Positions 48,626-60,240 of a stretch of 64,000 nucleotides of DNA are shown piece by piece (within the stretch, counting starts at the first letter, position 1; each line of letters begins with the position of its first letter). The position numbers and the translations under genes are program-made. The notes under the pieces are model-generated. The model ran no database searches. It saw only the letters and a program-made list of their open reading frames with translations, and was not told the origin of the DNA. Source of the stretch: Centropus unirufus (lineage: Eukaryota > Chordata > Aves > Cuculiformes > Centropidae); NCBI GenBank assembly GCA_013397695.1, contig VYZI01000202.1, positions 805,559 through 869,558 of the forward strand, in the 5' to 3' direction.

Positions 48626-51600
48626 TAGACTCTGTTTGCATTGAAAACACACACGTGTGCGCTCACCTCATGGCTGATATCCTTCAGCCTCAAGCACAAT
48701 GGAGCCTACGGGACACAGCAATTCAGACCATATCCCACAGAGGGCAATAATACTTCTACCCATTAGTTAGGGGTATTTGTTACTGGAGATGATGGTGAAG
48801 TGATTTAAGTTGAAGAAACAACAAAAGAAAACCTCTGAAATCAAGAGTTTCTTGTCCTGTCTTCACTTTTGCAGTTTGAGCACTGCAGATGCTGTTCCTG
48901 GTGGTCTAGCAGAGGTCAGATCTGCAGTGAAAAAGTCCAGTCTTATCATCACAGCTTGAAGGAAGGAGGAGTGTGGGCACTCTGACTTGAACTAAGCTTT
49001 GGAAATCTGAGAAGATTGCACGGGATTACTCGGTGGGTAAAACAAAACCCAAAAACCACAATTACCAGCCAGGCAGCAGCCACTCTGCCCTAATTGCTCT
49101 CAGCCTTCCCAACCGTTGTATTTGTGGGAAACAAAGAGCAGAGAGCACCTGATCCCTCCAGCTACCCCAGAGGGCACTTCCTGGCCAGCTCTGCCCAGGG
49201 AAAGAAACACAGGGGTTTTCACCACTGGCATCTCTTGAAATACGTGTCAGAAGGCCCATGGGGTGGGCTGTGGAGCACAGTGGGAGAGGGGTCAGACATG
49301 CCCAGAGTTAAAAACCCTTAGTGCATAGGAAAGGAAACCGTTCCACGTTTGTGCCTATTCCTGGATATTAAAGAGCCTTTTAGGTATCTGAGATATTAGG
49401 GATCACACTTGCTTCTTGCACAAGAGATGCTTTGAAACAGCTACAGCCTTTTTATTCACATAAACTCCCTCTGAGTTGCCTTTTCTTCTCTTTGGGCAGA
49501 AGTTTGCACCAAGGTTTTATTTGGCTTCAGGGCAAACATGATGCTTTGCAGGAAAGCACTGTCAAACAGACCCCTCTCCTAGACAAGTAATTACAAGAAC
49601 AAATAGCTCCTTCTTAACCCACAGGGGAGTCTGCCAATCCCTCTCTCTCTGCTATTCTCGGCTTCCTGGTTTATAAAGGGTTATGTGAAGTCCAAATGAA
49701 TGGCTTGTCCTTCTCGGGATGGTTGGGAAGCTGAACAGATTTCATCTGGCAGCAGGGCAGAGCTGTGCTGTGGGTACTCACGGTAGGTCACCCAGTGATG
49801 GTAACAGGAGGCATCCTCTGCCCTCCTACCCAGGACTCAGGCAAGGTGCTGCAGCACTGCAGAGCAGGTTTAGATACGTCAGGTGCTCCACGAGAAAATA
49901 AACAAGGCAGTTCTTGCCCTGAACACCCTCCAGACTAAATGCAAGATGATGCTAAAGGCAAAGATAAACGTGCAGACATCTTTTGAAACAGTTAGCATGA
50001 ACATCTGGATGGGATGTTGTAAGCTAGAGGGTTGTTATGATGCCACACCTGGGTGTAGTGGTTGGAGCATGGAGAAGTCATGGAAGCAGGGGAGACAGCA
50101 CTTTGGGGCCCCGGGGCTCTGAGTGCAGTTCAAAACTGTAATTTCCAGATGTGATCTCTAAGCCCAACTCTTAACTTTAGTTTAAAACTGCTTAGTGCAA
50201 TGTTTTAGATTTGCTGCAAAAATCTTTCTTTTCATCTTGTTTTCATAAATCCATGTGCAATATCCCTAATGCTTCCATTTTAACTACAACTCTGCTATTA
50301 TCTTTGTCAAATGGGCCCGACCTTTTCCTCACCTACCTAAGAATGACCAGTGCAGGCCAAAATCCACTGGATTTGTGAGGACTCAGTGTCAGCTCCATGG
50401 ACCCATAGGAATATAGCACAGACCAGCACACGAGATATCATTTCAGACTGAAGAGAACTTCTCAAAGCCAGAGCATTTTAAAAACAGGATCTACAGCCCG
50501 CAGTGAGATTAGAAAACCCACTGGGTGAAATGAGCAGGACGGGGAGAACTGGTCCTTCATATTCCAAGCTGCATCCAGTGCTCTGTGAGGCCCTTCCTAT
50601 CAGGTATGAAACCGGGGTATTGCACCACTTTATAGGTGGGTGGCACTCAGACACTGAATTCCCTCCCTGTACCAAGCACTAGTTATGAGTGGTGTCAATG
50701 AAGTGAAGGGCAGTTCTTAAGAAATAACGTGTAGTCTGATGTCAGTGGAACCATCAAAGCCTGGCCCTTCACTTCCATTGGCCAGAGAGTTAAAAAAAAA
50801 AAGAGGAACTGATGTTCAAAGAGGGTATCCTAGATTCAGTAAGGCAAAAAAAAATAATCACACTGCAGCCATTCATTAGAGGAGTTAACAGTCTTCCCCA
50901 GAGCTGTATGACTCCTCAGAGGGCAAATGGAAATGATCACATGTTTTCAGAGACAGCTGATGAATTCTCTATTTTTGTGCATTTTCCTTTCTAACTCCGC
51001 GATCCAGAATGCCCTTTTTTTGCCCTACAAGCAAAATTGTAACCATAAGACTGGACACAGAGAGAAAGGATGAAAAAAAGAGGGGTCATTTCAGGGAAGC
51101 ATCCCACAATTCAGCTCTTCTCATAATGCATTTCAACTATCAGGACTTCATCTAACCATACTTCTATGAATGCCTGGAGCAATCCTCACAGAAATCCCAG
51201 GATACGTGTTCCTGTTCCAGCAATGAGTCACAGCAGCTCATCAGTAAATAGCCATGGGCTTCATATGTTTTAAACCTGATGCATATACAGAAGACTCTTC
51301 TGAGACCTCCAGTTGCTCTTACTCGCAAAACATCTTGAGACTCTCTTCCCATGACATCTGAGACCTTCCACAGAGCATCCCTGCCTGTGGCCTTCTGATG
51401 TAAAACAGCACAAGTAGAAAAGAAGTGAGCAGAGGCAGAATCTTCATCAAAACAAAGGTATAAAGGAGAGAGAGGAGAATGAACAGGAGCAAGAGAAGTG
51501 GGAAGATGAGTTGTCTTGCCCTATAGTCAATGCCTTGCCAAACAACATGACCGCTTAAGTAAGACGTACCTTATTCCTCTGCTCTTGCTCAGAACAAAAC

Positions 51601-53775
51601 TCATACCTGGCCTTGGAAACAGGACGGTATCCAGAAACACAAAACTAGGCTCTTGTCATTCACATTTGCTTCCTGAACTTTACCCAGCAATTCACAGGCT
51701 CTGTTCCTAGAAAAATGGGGACAACTCTCCTCTTTCTTTGCATACAGGTAGTGTGAGAATGGGGGAAAATTCCTTTGACTTTTCAAGATGTGGCTTGAAA
51801 ATCACCTCTACATCTGAGAAGCTCAGGATGAGTAAATATCAGTAATAAACTCCTTGCCTTGGCCAGAAGAAAATGAAGAAATGGGAGGAACAAATGAGCC
51901 CTTGTGTTGAAATCCTCTGCCTCTGCCTTGTAGTCCAACACATGAATCTTGGCATGCGCACAGCCCCCAGACAAGCACTCTTGTTCCCCATTTTCTTCCT
52001 GATGAGACCACCCTCAACAGTGGAGTAGGACAGATTCAGGAGGAGGATGGAGGGGTACACTGGCCATACACCCCCTCTCCATCACTTGAAATAGCTTGTT
52101 GCATGGAAAAAACAAGAACACATTCCACTGGCGCAATCAAACATTGACCTCATTGGGATCTAACATTGGTGCTATTATGATGTTGGGGTGAGGGCTGTCT
52201 ATCCTCCTTTCATTTCTTCTTAAAAAGCATAGCCCATGTCAGAGCTGAGGAGAGCTGCAACACAGAGGAGACATTATTCTCAGCTTTGGATTAAGATCAG
52301 TATTTTAATGAAAGCACTTATTAGCCCCAGCTGGGGCTCAATTTTCCAGTGAGTTGGGAAAAAATATATTGCCCTGGCTATTTCTCTCTGGGGATTGTGC
52401 AGAGACATTTGAGAGTATCAATTACTGATCATAATACTCGATTGGAAACGAACAGCTGGGGAAAAGTCTCTGGCTGGAAATGACTGGATTACTTTACAAT
52501 TTAAAGTATAGTTCTTAGCTATATGATGTCCATTTTTTCCCGCTCTGTGATCCCAACTGTTCTCAAGGGCTGCAATAGCCTTGCCCTTGCCACCCTCTCA
52601 TGCCAGTGCCACTTCACTAGTTATGAGTTGGCCTTTGGATGCCCAACATGTGGAGCTGAACACAGCCTCAAGGGTCCTTCTATGGGCTGTGCATACCAAT
52701 CAAAGCCACACAGACCCTCTGCATCAGAGAGGCATGTACTCAGACTCCCAAAAGCCACAGTGACCCGAATGGACACCAAGCCGTTCGCACACTGGTACAG
52801 GTTTCTTCCCATGGGTGTGAGATGTGTAATCCTGACTTCAGACCTCTCCCAGAGCTTTAACTCTGAATTCACACACATCCTATGCAGCCCTGGGGAGGAG
52901 GGAGAATTGCCCAGAAATCAAAAAGCAATCTTGAGCTGCCCAAGTCTGCCACAGCCCTGAGTGACCTGCTGAGAGACAGCAGCAATCTCTCCTGTTACCC
53001 AGGCAGAGCAAGAGTGACAAACAGAACTCACTGCCATATCAATAATTTGGTTTTGACAAAATTACTGTGTGGGAATGGAAGCCATTCAGCCAGCCAATCA
53101 TATGGGTCTCCCCATTCCTCCTGAATTACAGAGTGGAGCAAGAACTGTAGGGATATTTAGTAATTCCTGGAGAGCACAGCCTCTAATGTGCCCTCTCGGA
53201 ACATTTGTACCACACAGTGACTTAGGCACCCAGGCCAAATCAAGACAAGCTTCAGAAGATTTGTAGCTTAAGGCAGCGATGAAAGGAAGGTACGTGAGGA
53301 GCAAAGAGAGGGGACAACTGTGGAGAGGTGTCTGTATGTCCTTGTGTGTATAGAGAGCTTTGTGATGAACATATGGAGGAAGATACACCCTGCACTGGGA
53401 TCTTGCAGTGTGAATTAAAGTTGATGTCACCTGAATTGATCCAGAAGGGGATGAAGCCAGAGCAGATCTGGAGGAAGCAGTTCTTGCAAAGTTAAACATC
53501 AGTATATGCACAAGAGGTTCATAAGCAGATCTCTGCCTTGTTCACCAAGCATGGCATGGACATAGGTGTGTTTGATGTCACATTTACAAAAAAAAACTGT
53601 CATGAGAGTGAAGTGGCCAATGACAGCAGCAGTGTCATTGCATGCAGAGCCATCAGCTCCTCCCTTGTAGCCCCAAGGGTGGAGATGGTGGCAGCACTCT
53701 ACTCCTGTCCCAAGGGATGGAGCATAGGGTGGAAGGAGTGACATCCCAGATGTGTGCCAGCAACTTCTGGAAGAG
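48626..53775. other. Intergenic, no gene recognised
   Basis: No supported gene. The region 52520-53140 has several open stretches of 80-145 codons in overlapping frames on both strands. None resembles a known protein or is bounded by good splice sites. Confidence 0.5.
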
Positions 53776-53803
53776 TTTAAAGCTGTCTGCAGCTTTAAAG
53801 CTG
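53776..53803. repeat. Overlapping inverted repeats around AGCTTTAAAGCT
   Basis: TTTAAAGCTG at 53776-53785 pairs with CAGCTTTAAA at 53790-53799 across a 4-base loop. CAGCTTTAAAGCTG at 53790-53803 is itself a perfect 14-bp palindrome. The second arm is shared by two alternative hairpins. Confidence 0.9.
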
Positions 53804-53873
53804 AACAGCTGCACTGAACCGTAATGGATGGTCACTCTCAAAGGCAAACTGTATATTTCCCAATAGAACAGGC

Positions 53874-53877
<4 letters not shown>

Positions 53878-53908
<31 letters not shown>
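53878..53908. repeat. (TG)n microsatellite
   Basis: Fifteen and a half uninterrupted TG units. On the minus strand it encodes a His/Thr run in two overlapping open frames, which are therefore artefacts. Confidence 0.98.
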
Positions 53909-53911
<3 letters not shown>

Positions 53912-54747
53912 CCACATGTCCTCCTAGGGCTGGAAGCTGAGTGAGAACAGGGGGGATGACAATAAAGCCCACTCCAGCAGTTGCCACGTTGAAGGTTTCG
54001 CATTCTTGCAGTTCCAGTGACTGGAGCATTTTTCTCCACTTGAAATTTCAGATCAGGCTGGATTTTAACAGAAAACCAAATCAATAAAATGCTCTGTCTG
54101 TGAACCTGTTGTCTAAATACCATGGGGAAAAAATGAGCTACCTGGTGTCAGGTTAGCTGGGGGCTGGCTTGTGCTTGTGCCCACTCCACAAGCCGGTCCC
54201 CACCTAGCGTGAGACCAGGTAGCTCAGGAGTTTCACAGGGAAGTAAAGGATATCACAAGCACGTTGGCCTTGAGAATTGTGCTATTTATTGATATTTGAT
54301 TAACTTTTTTATTCCCTCCATCATCCCCACAACCAGTTTATCCTAGCTGGACTGGGAGCCTAATTCTTTGCAGGGAAGAGAAAAGAACATGCATGAAAAC
54401 CAAACCTTGAAGGCCTTTTCTACCCTTTAAAAGAGAAAACAATGGTCACTGGTGGCCCTGTACTATTTTGAAAGCCTTGTGATAATACAGGGGCTGGAGA
54501 AGCACCTCTTCAGTTTCAGACTTAGCAAACCTAACAGGACAAATCTCATCTCCCACAAGCACCCTCCAGCATGCCCACAGCTGCTCGAAGCCCAAAGGCA
54601 TGTGCTAATCGTCATCTCATGGAAAGAAGCAATGAGCACCTGAGAAGAAACTGAGTTTGAGCATCACACAGACTGGCCATTCAACTCCTACCAGTCCCAT
54701 TAGATTTGGTTGACAAAAGAATCCAGCGCACACATTTATAATTTGCC

Positions 54748-54781
54748 AAAACAAAAAAAAAAAAAAGAAAAGAAAAAAAAG
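54748..54781. repeat. A-rich tract
   Basis: A14 followed by GAAAAG and A8. Low complexity; on the minus strand it gives a phenylalanine/leucine-rich string in an open frame that I do not regard as a gene. Confidence 0.85.
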
Positions 54782-56229
54782 TAGGAAGAAAAGCTTTCCC
54801 TTCTGAATGGAGAGTTTCTGCGGCCCGGCCTCTCTCCTCGTCAGCAGACAGGATGGAATTCCCAGGCTACGGAGAAATCTCCTGGGGCTGATCATGTTCT
54901 CAAAGGCATGTTCCCAATCAAGAAGTCTGGGATGAGGCATAATAATTGTATAGGCTTCCTGAGAACTGGCTTAATATCCCTCAAGACTGATTTAACCTAG
55001 TTTTTCATTCTGCTTTCACATAAAAAAATAAAGATCTGTCTGTATCTTGATATACTGCAAATCAGGAAATGGAGGCGTATGGTATATCTCATCCTCCCCT
55101 GCCTGGAGCTCTTTGAGGCACACTGCCAAGGCAAAGCTGCCTTTCCTTTTGCAGACACTTCCATTGTGTCAGCAAAGCTGTGCCGATTAACATTGGTGAG
55201 AAAGAGAAACTAGTGACCTGTTAAAGGTCTGAGAGTCGGAAGCTATCTAATACTGTGCTCACACTGGCTTTTGCATCCTTGAAATTCATAGATAATAATT
55301 AGCATTATTTCTAGCCTACATTACATACCTATTGTTCTGTAAAATCAACAAAGGATGGAAAGCTTTATAGGCTCCAGGACATAGATGACTATAATTATCA
55401 TTAACACAAGGATACTGGAAACTGTGCCTAAATTATTGGACAAACACCATCTTGTACTTACCTTTGGAGTCTCTGGAGCATTTTGTGTCAGTCCCAAAAT
55501 CCAGGGGCACATGCTGGCATTTCCTTTTCCAGCAGAGCTCAGGCTGTCAAGCTTTCTGGCAGGCAATCCCAAGAGGTGCTGAGAAAGACCCCAGACCACT
55601 GTGTCTGCCTGATGCTGTACATGTGCTGTCACTGCAAGTCCAGATGGGAGAGGCAGAGGTTATCAGCTCCAAGTCAGCTGGAGAACCTGCCTGCTGCAGA
55701 TATCCATGCTGCTAAGGGCACTTAAAAGCAGAGGGCAGGCACACAGCTCCATCCCAGGGGACCGCCTGGGTAAATCCCAGGGAGCACCCACAGATAGATA
55801 ATACAGTCTGGCCACAAAGCTGCACAGCAGGGTAGATGCAGACAACCTGGTCTCGCTTTCCAAAACACTAGGATTTTCTGTTCCACAGGAATGGGGTAAG
55901 CCTCTTCTGCAGGGACAGCCATAAGCCCCTGCCTTGACGTTAGTACAGACCATGCTGGACTGTTGTCAGAAGTGAGTTGGTTGCTGTAAAGATATCTTTA
56001 GACTGCACTACACATTATGGAGAGACTGTAATTGTAACTGGCCTTCATCGTTACAAGCATTTTGAATCCTGTAATAAATGAATGTTCTACAGACCAAGAC
56101 ACAATTATTTGACATTGGATGCTGCCAGTTTGGACTCCTGAATCCAGCTTTACACAAAAAGATCTTTATAACAGCGGAGAAAAGAAAGCTAGCTCTGAGG
56201 TCTGCAATAACATCTTATAACCGGACTGA

Positions 56230-56272
56230 AACTACATAACTACTACATACATAACTACATACTACTACATAA
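56230..56272. repeat. Short ACTACAT-type tandem repeat
   Basis: ACTACATA words recur six times in about 43 bases, arranged roughly as two 22-base units. A short simple repeat. Confidence 0.8.
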
Positions 56273-58727
56273 CACCATCATGGTACAAAATATTAGATAT
56301 GTTGCCTTCCATTCCGAAGCAGAGCTGGCACAGCAGACATATCTGTGTGACAACTGGGCAAGTTATGTTTGATACCTCAGGTTTGTGACACAACAGGGAG
56401 TTTGCAAGGCCCAAAGGGTAAATTTTGTCTAAAAAAACCCCAGTAACTGATGAATTAAATCACAGAACTTTGTCATGAACTGCCCCTCTGAGCCATCCAG
56501 CTGAATACTAATGCTCCTCAGTGAAGTACAAACCATTATAAAGCCACACCTTGTCTGTCTCAAGAAGCCGCGGGAGTCCCAAACTCCTTCAACCAAGGCA
56601 AGAGGAAACAATCGTCCCTTTAAACACATGGGACCAATTCCCACGTTTCTTTCCTGGTGAGTTTAGTCCTTACTCCCACTGCAGACAAGGGTAGCTTTAC
56701 TTGAGCTTACAGCACCAGAGCCCAGATTTCAACTACTCTAGAGGCCGCTGTCTCCAGCAAGAAATTGGCTCTGTGTCCAACTGCTTCACTCAATTTTGCT
56801 GGAATCACTCACTGCTCTTCGATGAAGGGCTGCACCCCACTGTCCACGACAGCTAATGCAAAGATAGGGTAAATTAGGACAAAACAGGCAGTTTGCATCA
56901 GTCTGCTAAGCAGATGTGGTGAACATGGGCTTCACTGTAGAAACCCCACATTTCTGGTTGGTTATGGGCTATATAAACAAACAGACAGCACGACCTGTGC
57001 TCCCATAAATTTCCTGAAAATCCTTAATGACTTTAAAGACTTAATAAAGTGTTTCACAGCAAAGGCAATAGCCAATAATTACATTTTTGGAATCTGTGAA
57101 GTAGCTGAAGTCCAGCTTTGTGGATGAAAATACAAGCAGTAATAATAGCTCTTTCAGAGCACAACACACTCCTTTTGCTATTCTATGCCCTGCTCTGTGA
57201 GCTGGTTCATCCCTAGCCAAGCATGCTGTCAGCAGAAGCTTTAATCAAAGGGCAAAATACATTAAACATAGAGAAAGATTCTTGCAGAAGGAATTGCAAA
57301 GCATTGTGAGTGTGTAAGCTGCGTGTTGGAAGACCATGATTTAGCAAAAATTATAAGAGGCAGCTTCAGGCTCTAAAATCTCCTCTTTTGCTGCAAGTAG
57401 GACATGCAGGGAAGGTTTGGGTTTCTGCTGTCACTGCTGTACCCTGCTGCTGGGAACCATGCACCAGGGCACCAGCACCATGTCTGCCTGCAGGTGGATG
57501 CCCATTAGCTGAAGCAGGGCTAAAAACGGGGAACAAGAGACGGGACACAGCTCCTGCACACACCGCCCAGATTCTAGGGGAGCCCCTGGCTCTCACTGTT
57601 CATTCAGATCATCATGACTCTGGGAAAGGCGCTCCCAGTAACTAGACATAGGAAAACACCGCCTCACACCCTGCCTGGAAAGGCTGCCAGCCCAACTTAA
57701 TCATCTATCACATTGCTCTGACTGCATTTAAAATGCTTTTCCCTCAGCATTTTGGTCATCTATTTTACCTTATACGTGATGCTGTTAGCAAAGCCCCTCT
57801 TTAAATCCTACCAAAGTATTTTGAAAGAAGGGAAGCCTGCCAGTTTTTCCCTTTGCTTGTCATTACACAAGACTAGTGTTTGAGATCCCAGTTTCTATTA
57901 AAAAGAGGACTACGTTAAGCTCTTGCATGATGTCTCTAGGGTTGCATCAGTGCTTTCTTATACATTCCTCGTACCGCGACAGGAAAGTTCATATATCAAC
58001 CCAGCTACAGCTATTCAACTGTAAAATCCCTCAGAATTACATCTATCCACAAAACTGCAACCAAACTCCTTCAAAAATTCTATAGTTAGTCAGTAGAAAA
58101 GAATTTTATATTTAATGCCTTAATCAGTCTGCAGTCAAGGAGGTCTTCACTGATCTGAACTACTGATGGCAGCAGAAGAGCCCATACCATATACAGGTGG
58201 GGAAGAAAAGTCAGGATACAGGGAACTTCAAAGAAACAGAACTGAAATACATAGCAAGCCCTACACTGCCAGCCATTGTGTTAGACTACAATTGGCAAGC
58301 ATCCTATTTCATAGATCATTACAGAATTTGCTAGTTGTTTCTACAAATTTAGGAAAAAACCTATCTCATACGCCTACTGTGCTTAGTAATGTGCTAAAGC
58401 AAGTAAACACCACATTTGTTAATGTTTCCAGAGATCTTTCCCTTCCATTGGTTCAGTCTGTAGAACAAGAATGTAAATAGCTTAGATTACTTATCTCATT
58501 AAAAAAAAAAACCCTCTCAATTTTTGCAGCTATTCAGCCCACGATCTGTACTGACAGCCCTGGGATACCGGTGAATAATACAACCTTCAGTTCTTTTTTA
58601 GCAAAACAGATGAAGTTTTTACTTGTTCGTCTCTTCCTGGTGTTTTTGGAAAATACAGAAAGGAAAAAAAATTGTTAGACAAAAATAGACTATGTGTCAC
58701 TTCAAACCAACCACCTGGGACCTGGAC

Positions 58728-58790
58728 TCAAAGCCCATTGAAGTCAGTGGAAAGATTCCTCCTGACTTCCACGAGGTTTGGATCAGACCC
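58728..58790. repeat. Possible ancient dispersed element, copy 2
   Basis: 'AAAGCCCATTGAAGTCAGTGG' style arm (58730-58750) faces 'CTGACTTCCACGAGGTTTGG' (58762-58781). The two arms are imperfect complements, so the element folds on itself. It resembles the copy at 34556-34615 and a consensus I recall from sauropsid genomes but cannot name. Confidence 0.4.
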
Positions 58791-60129
58791 ATATAAATGC
58801 AGGTGTAAGTTTACATGTTACTTTTTAAATTGCCCGAACAAAGGCTGCCCTCAAGAACCACCTTAACCACAGCTGCATTTGCCTCTAACAGGGAGCTTCC
58901 ACCCTGCCTTCAGTAATGTTCCTGGGCTGGGGCCAAATCTCCAAGCCAGCACATCCCTCTGTCTTCTCCTCCGAACCTGTCAGTTCTGTAAGGCCCTCAT
59001 TTCTACGTGTCTACATGCATAGGTCTGGCCTGTCTCTGCCCCATGTTTTTTATCTCCATGTGGCTAACTCCTCTGCCACCCCAGCACCTGTGTAACTGTA
59101 AGAGATTAGCCAGGAACTGCAGACTTAACCTCCCACATCCCCCTAGGAACTCCCCTTGGGATATGAGACTGCTCCCTGCTGCCAGCTGGCAGGGCAGAGG
59201 GAGAGCACTACGTGGCAAAAGTCGCATCATGATTTTCATATACGTCTCTACACATGCATATTAATACCAGGTCTCCTTTCATTTTGTCCCGTTTTTTATA
59301 GTCCCAAGCAAATTGTCTTCTGAATTTGTCACTTCGTATTCCAGAATATTGAATGAAGAATTGGGAAATTTTATTCTGGCTGGTGGTAAACCCAATTTTT
59401 TATTTGATTAGCTTATTGTAGCTGGAACCTATCTCCAAGTGTATTAGGCTCAGTGCCTAGGAGGCTCCATCATGTAGCACAGAGATCGCTAACAACCGAT
59501 AACCTCCTGCTGGCAATTCTGGAGCTTGGTGCAGAAGGAAGAGGTGTCCATACTAGCAGCAGTTATGCAAACAGAACAGAAAGTGAAATCAATGTAAACC
59601 TTGCCTAAATAGATCACTTATCTGCTTGGGTTTCCCCCTTCATCCCCCTGCTCCCCAAATGGTCTTTGAACATTCAGAGTTCTTCAAGTCCCCAAGGGAC
59701 AATTACACACTCCACTAAGCACAAAAACAAAACTTGCATAATATAGTGTTGAACTCAGAGGGTTAAGGGACACCCCTGGGAGCAGCAGCAGTGACATATA
59801 AGCATGTTGAATGTTCCTTCACCTTTCTGATTGCTCATTAAGCTTTGGCATGGCTCCATCTATGAACTCACTGCACCAAAACTGTTTTATTCCCCCCTAT
59901 TGTGTTTAAATGTGCAATACAAACAGGTCCTGGGATGGGCAAGAACAGGGGATCCAAAGGTACAAAAGGTGAGCCAGACTCTGAAATCCACTGTACTGCA
60001 GAAAGTTATCTGTGGCTCTTCACAAGCTGAAAATTGGGATGAAATATGCCAGGGACAGCACTTGCAAGGATTTATTAATTTTGCCAGAAATGAAATGGCA
60101 TCCATCTCTTAACATTTCAGCACAGGACA

Positions 60130-60240
60130 AGGAATCAGGAGAGACTGACTTTCTGTGTGGTTTTGCTGTTGACTCCCACTCCAACACTGTGCCACTTTCG
60201 GCAATGCACCTTTCCCCATGCCTCAGTTTCCCCATCTGCG
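60130..60240 (+). repeat. MIR-like SINE relic, well preserved core
   Basis: The run 'gccactttcggcaatgcacc' then 'tttccccatgcctcagtttc' then 'cccatctg' around 60191-60238 matches the MIR 'gcaagtcacttaacctctctgtgcctcagtttccccatctg' block closely. Preceding bases follow the MIR 'gattcaggagac' order. It is the clearest MIR-type copy in the window. Confidence 0.7.

Noticed and set aside
53653..54123. 156-codon minus-strand frame with a His-Thr run
   Set aside because: The His-Thr run is just the (TG)n microsatellite, and the remainder resembles nothing.
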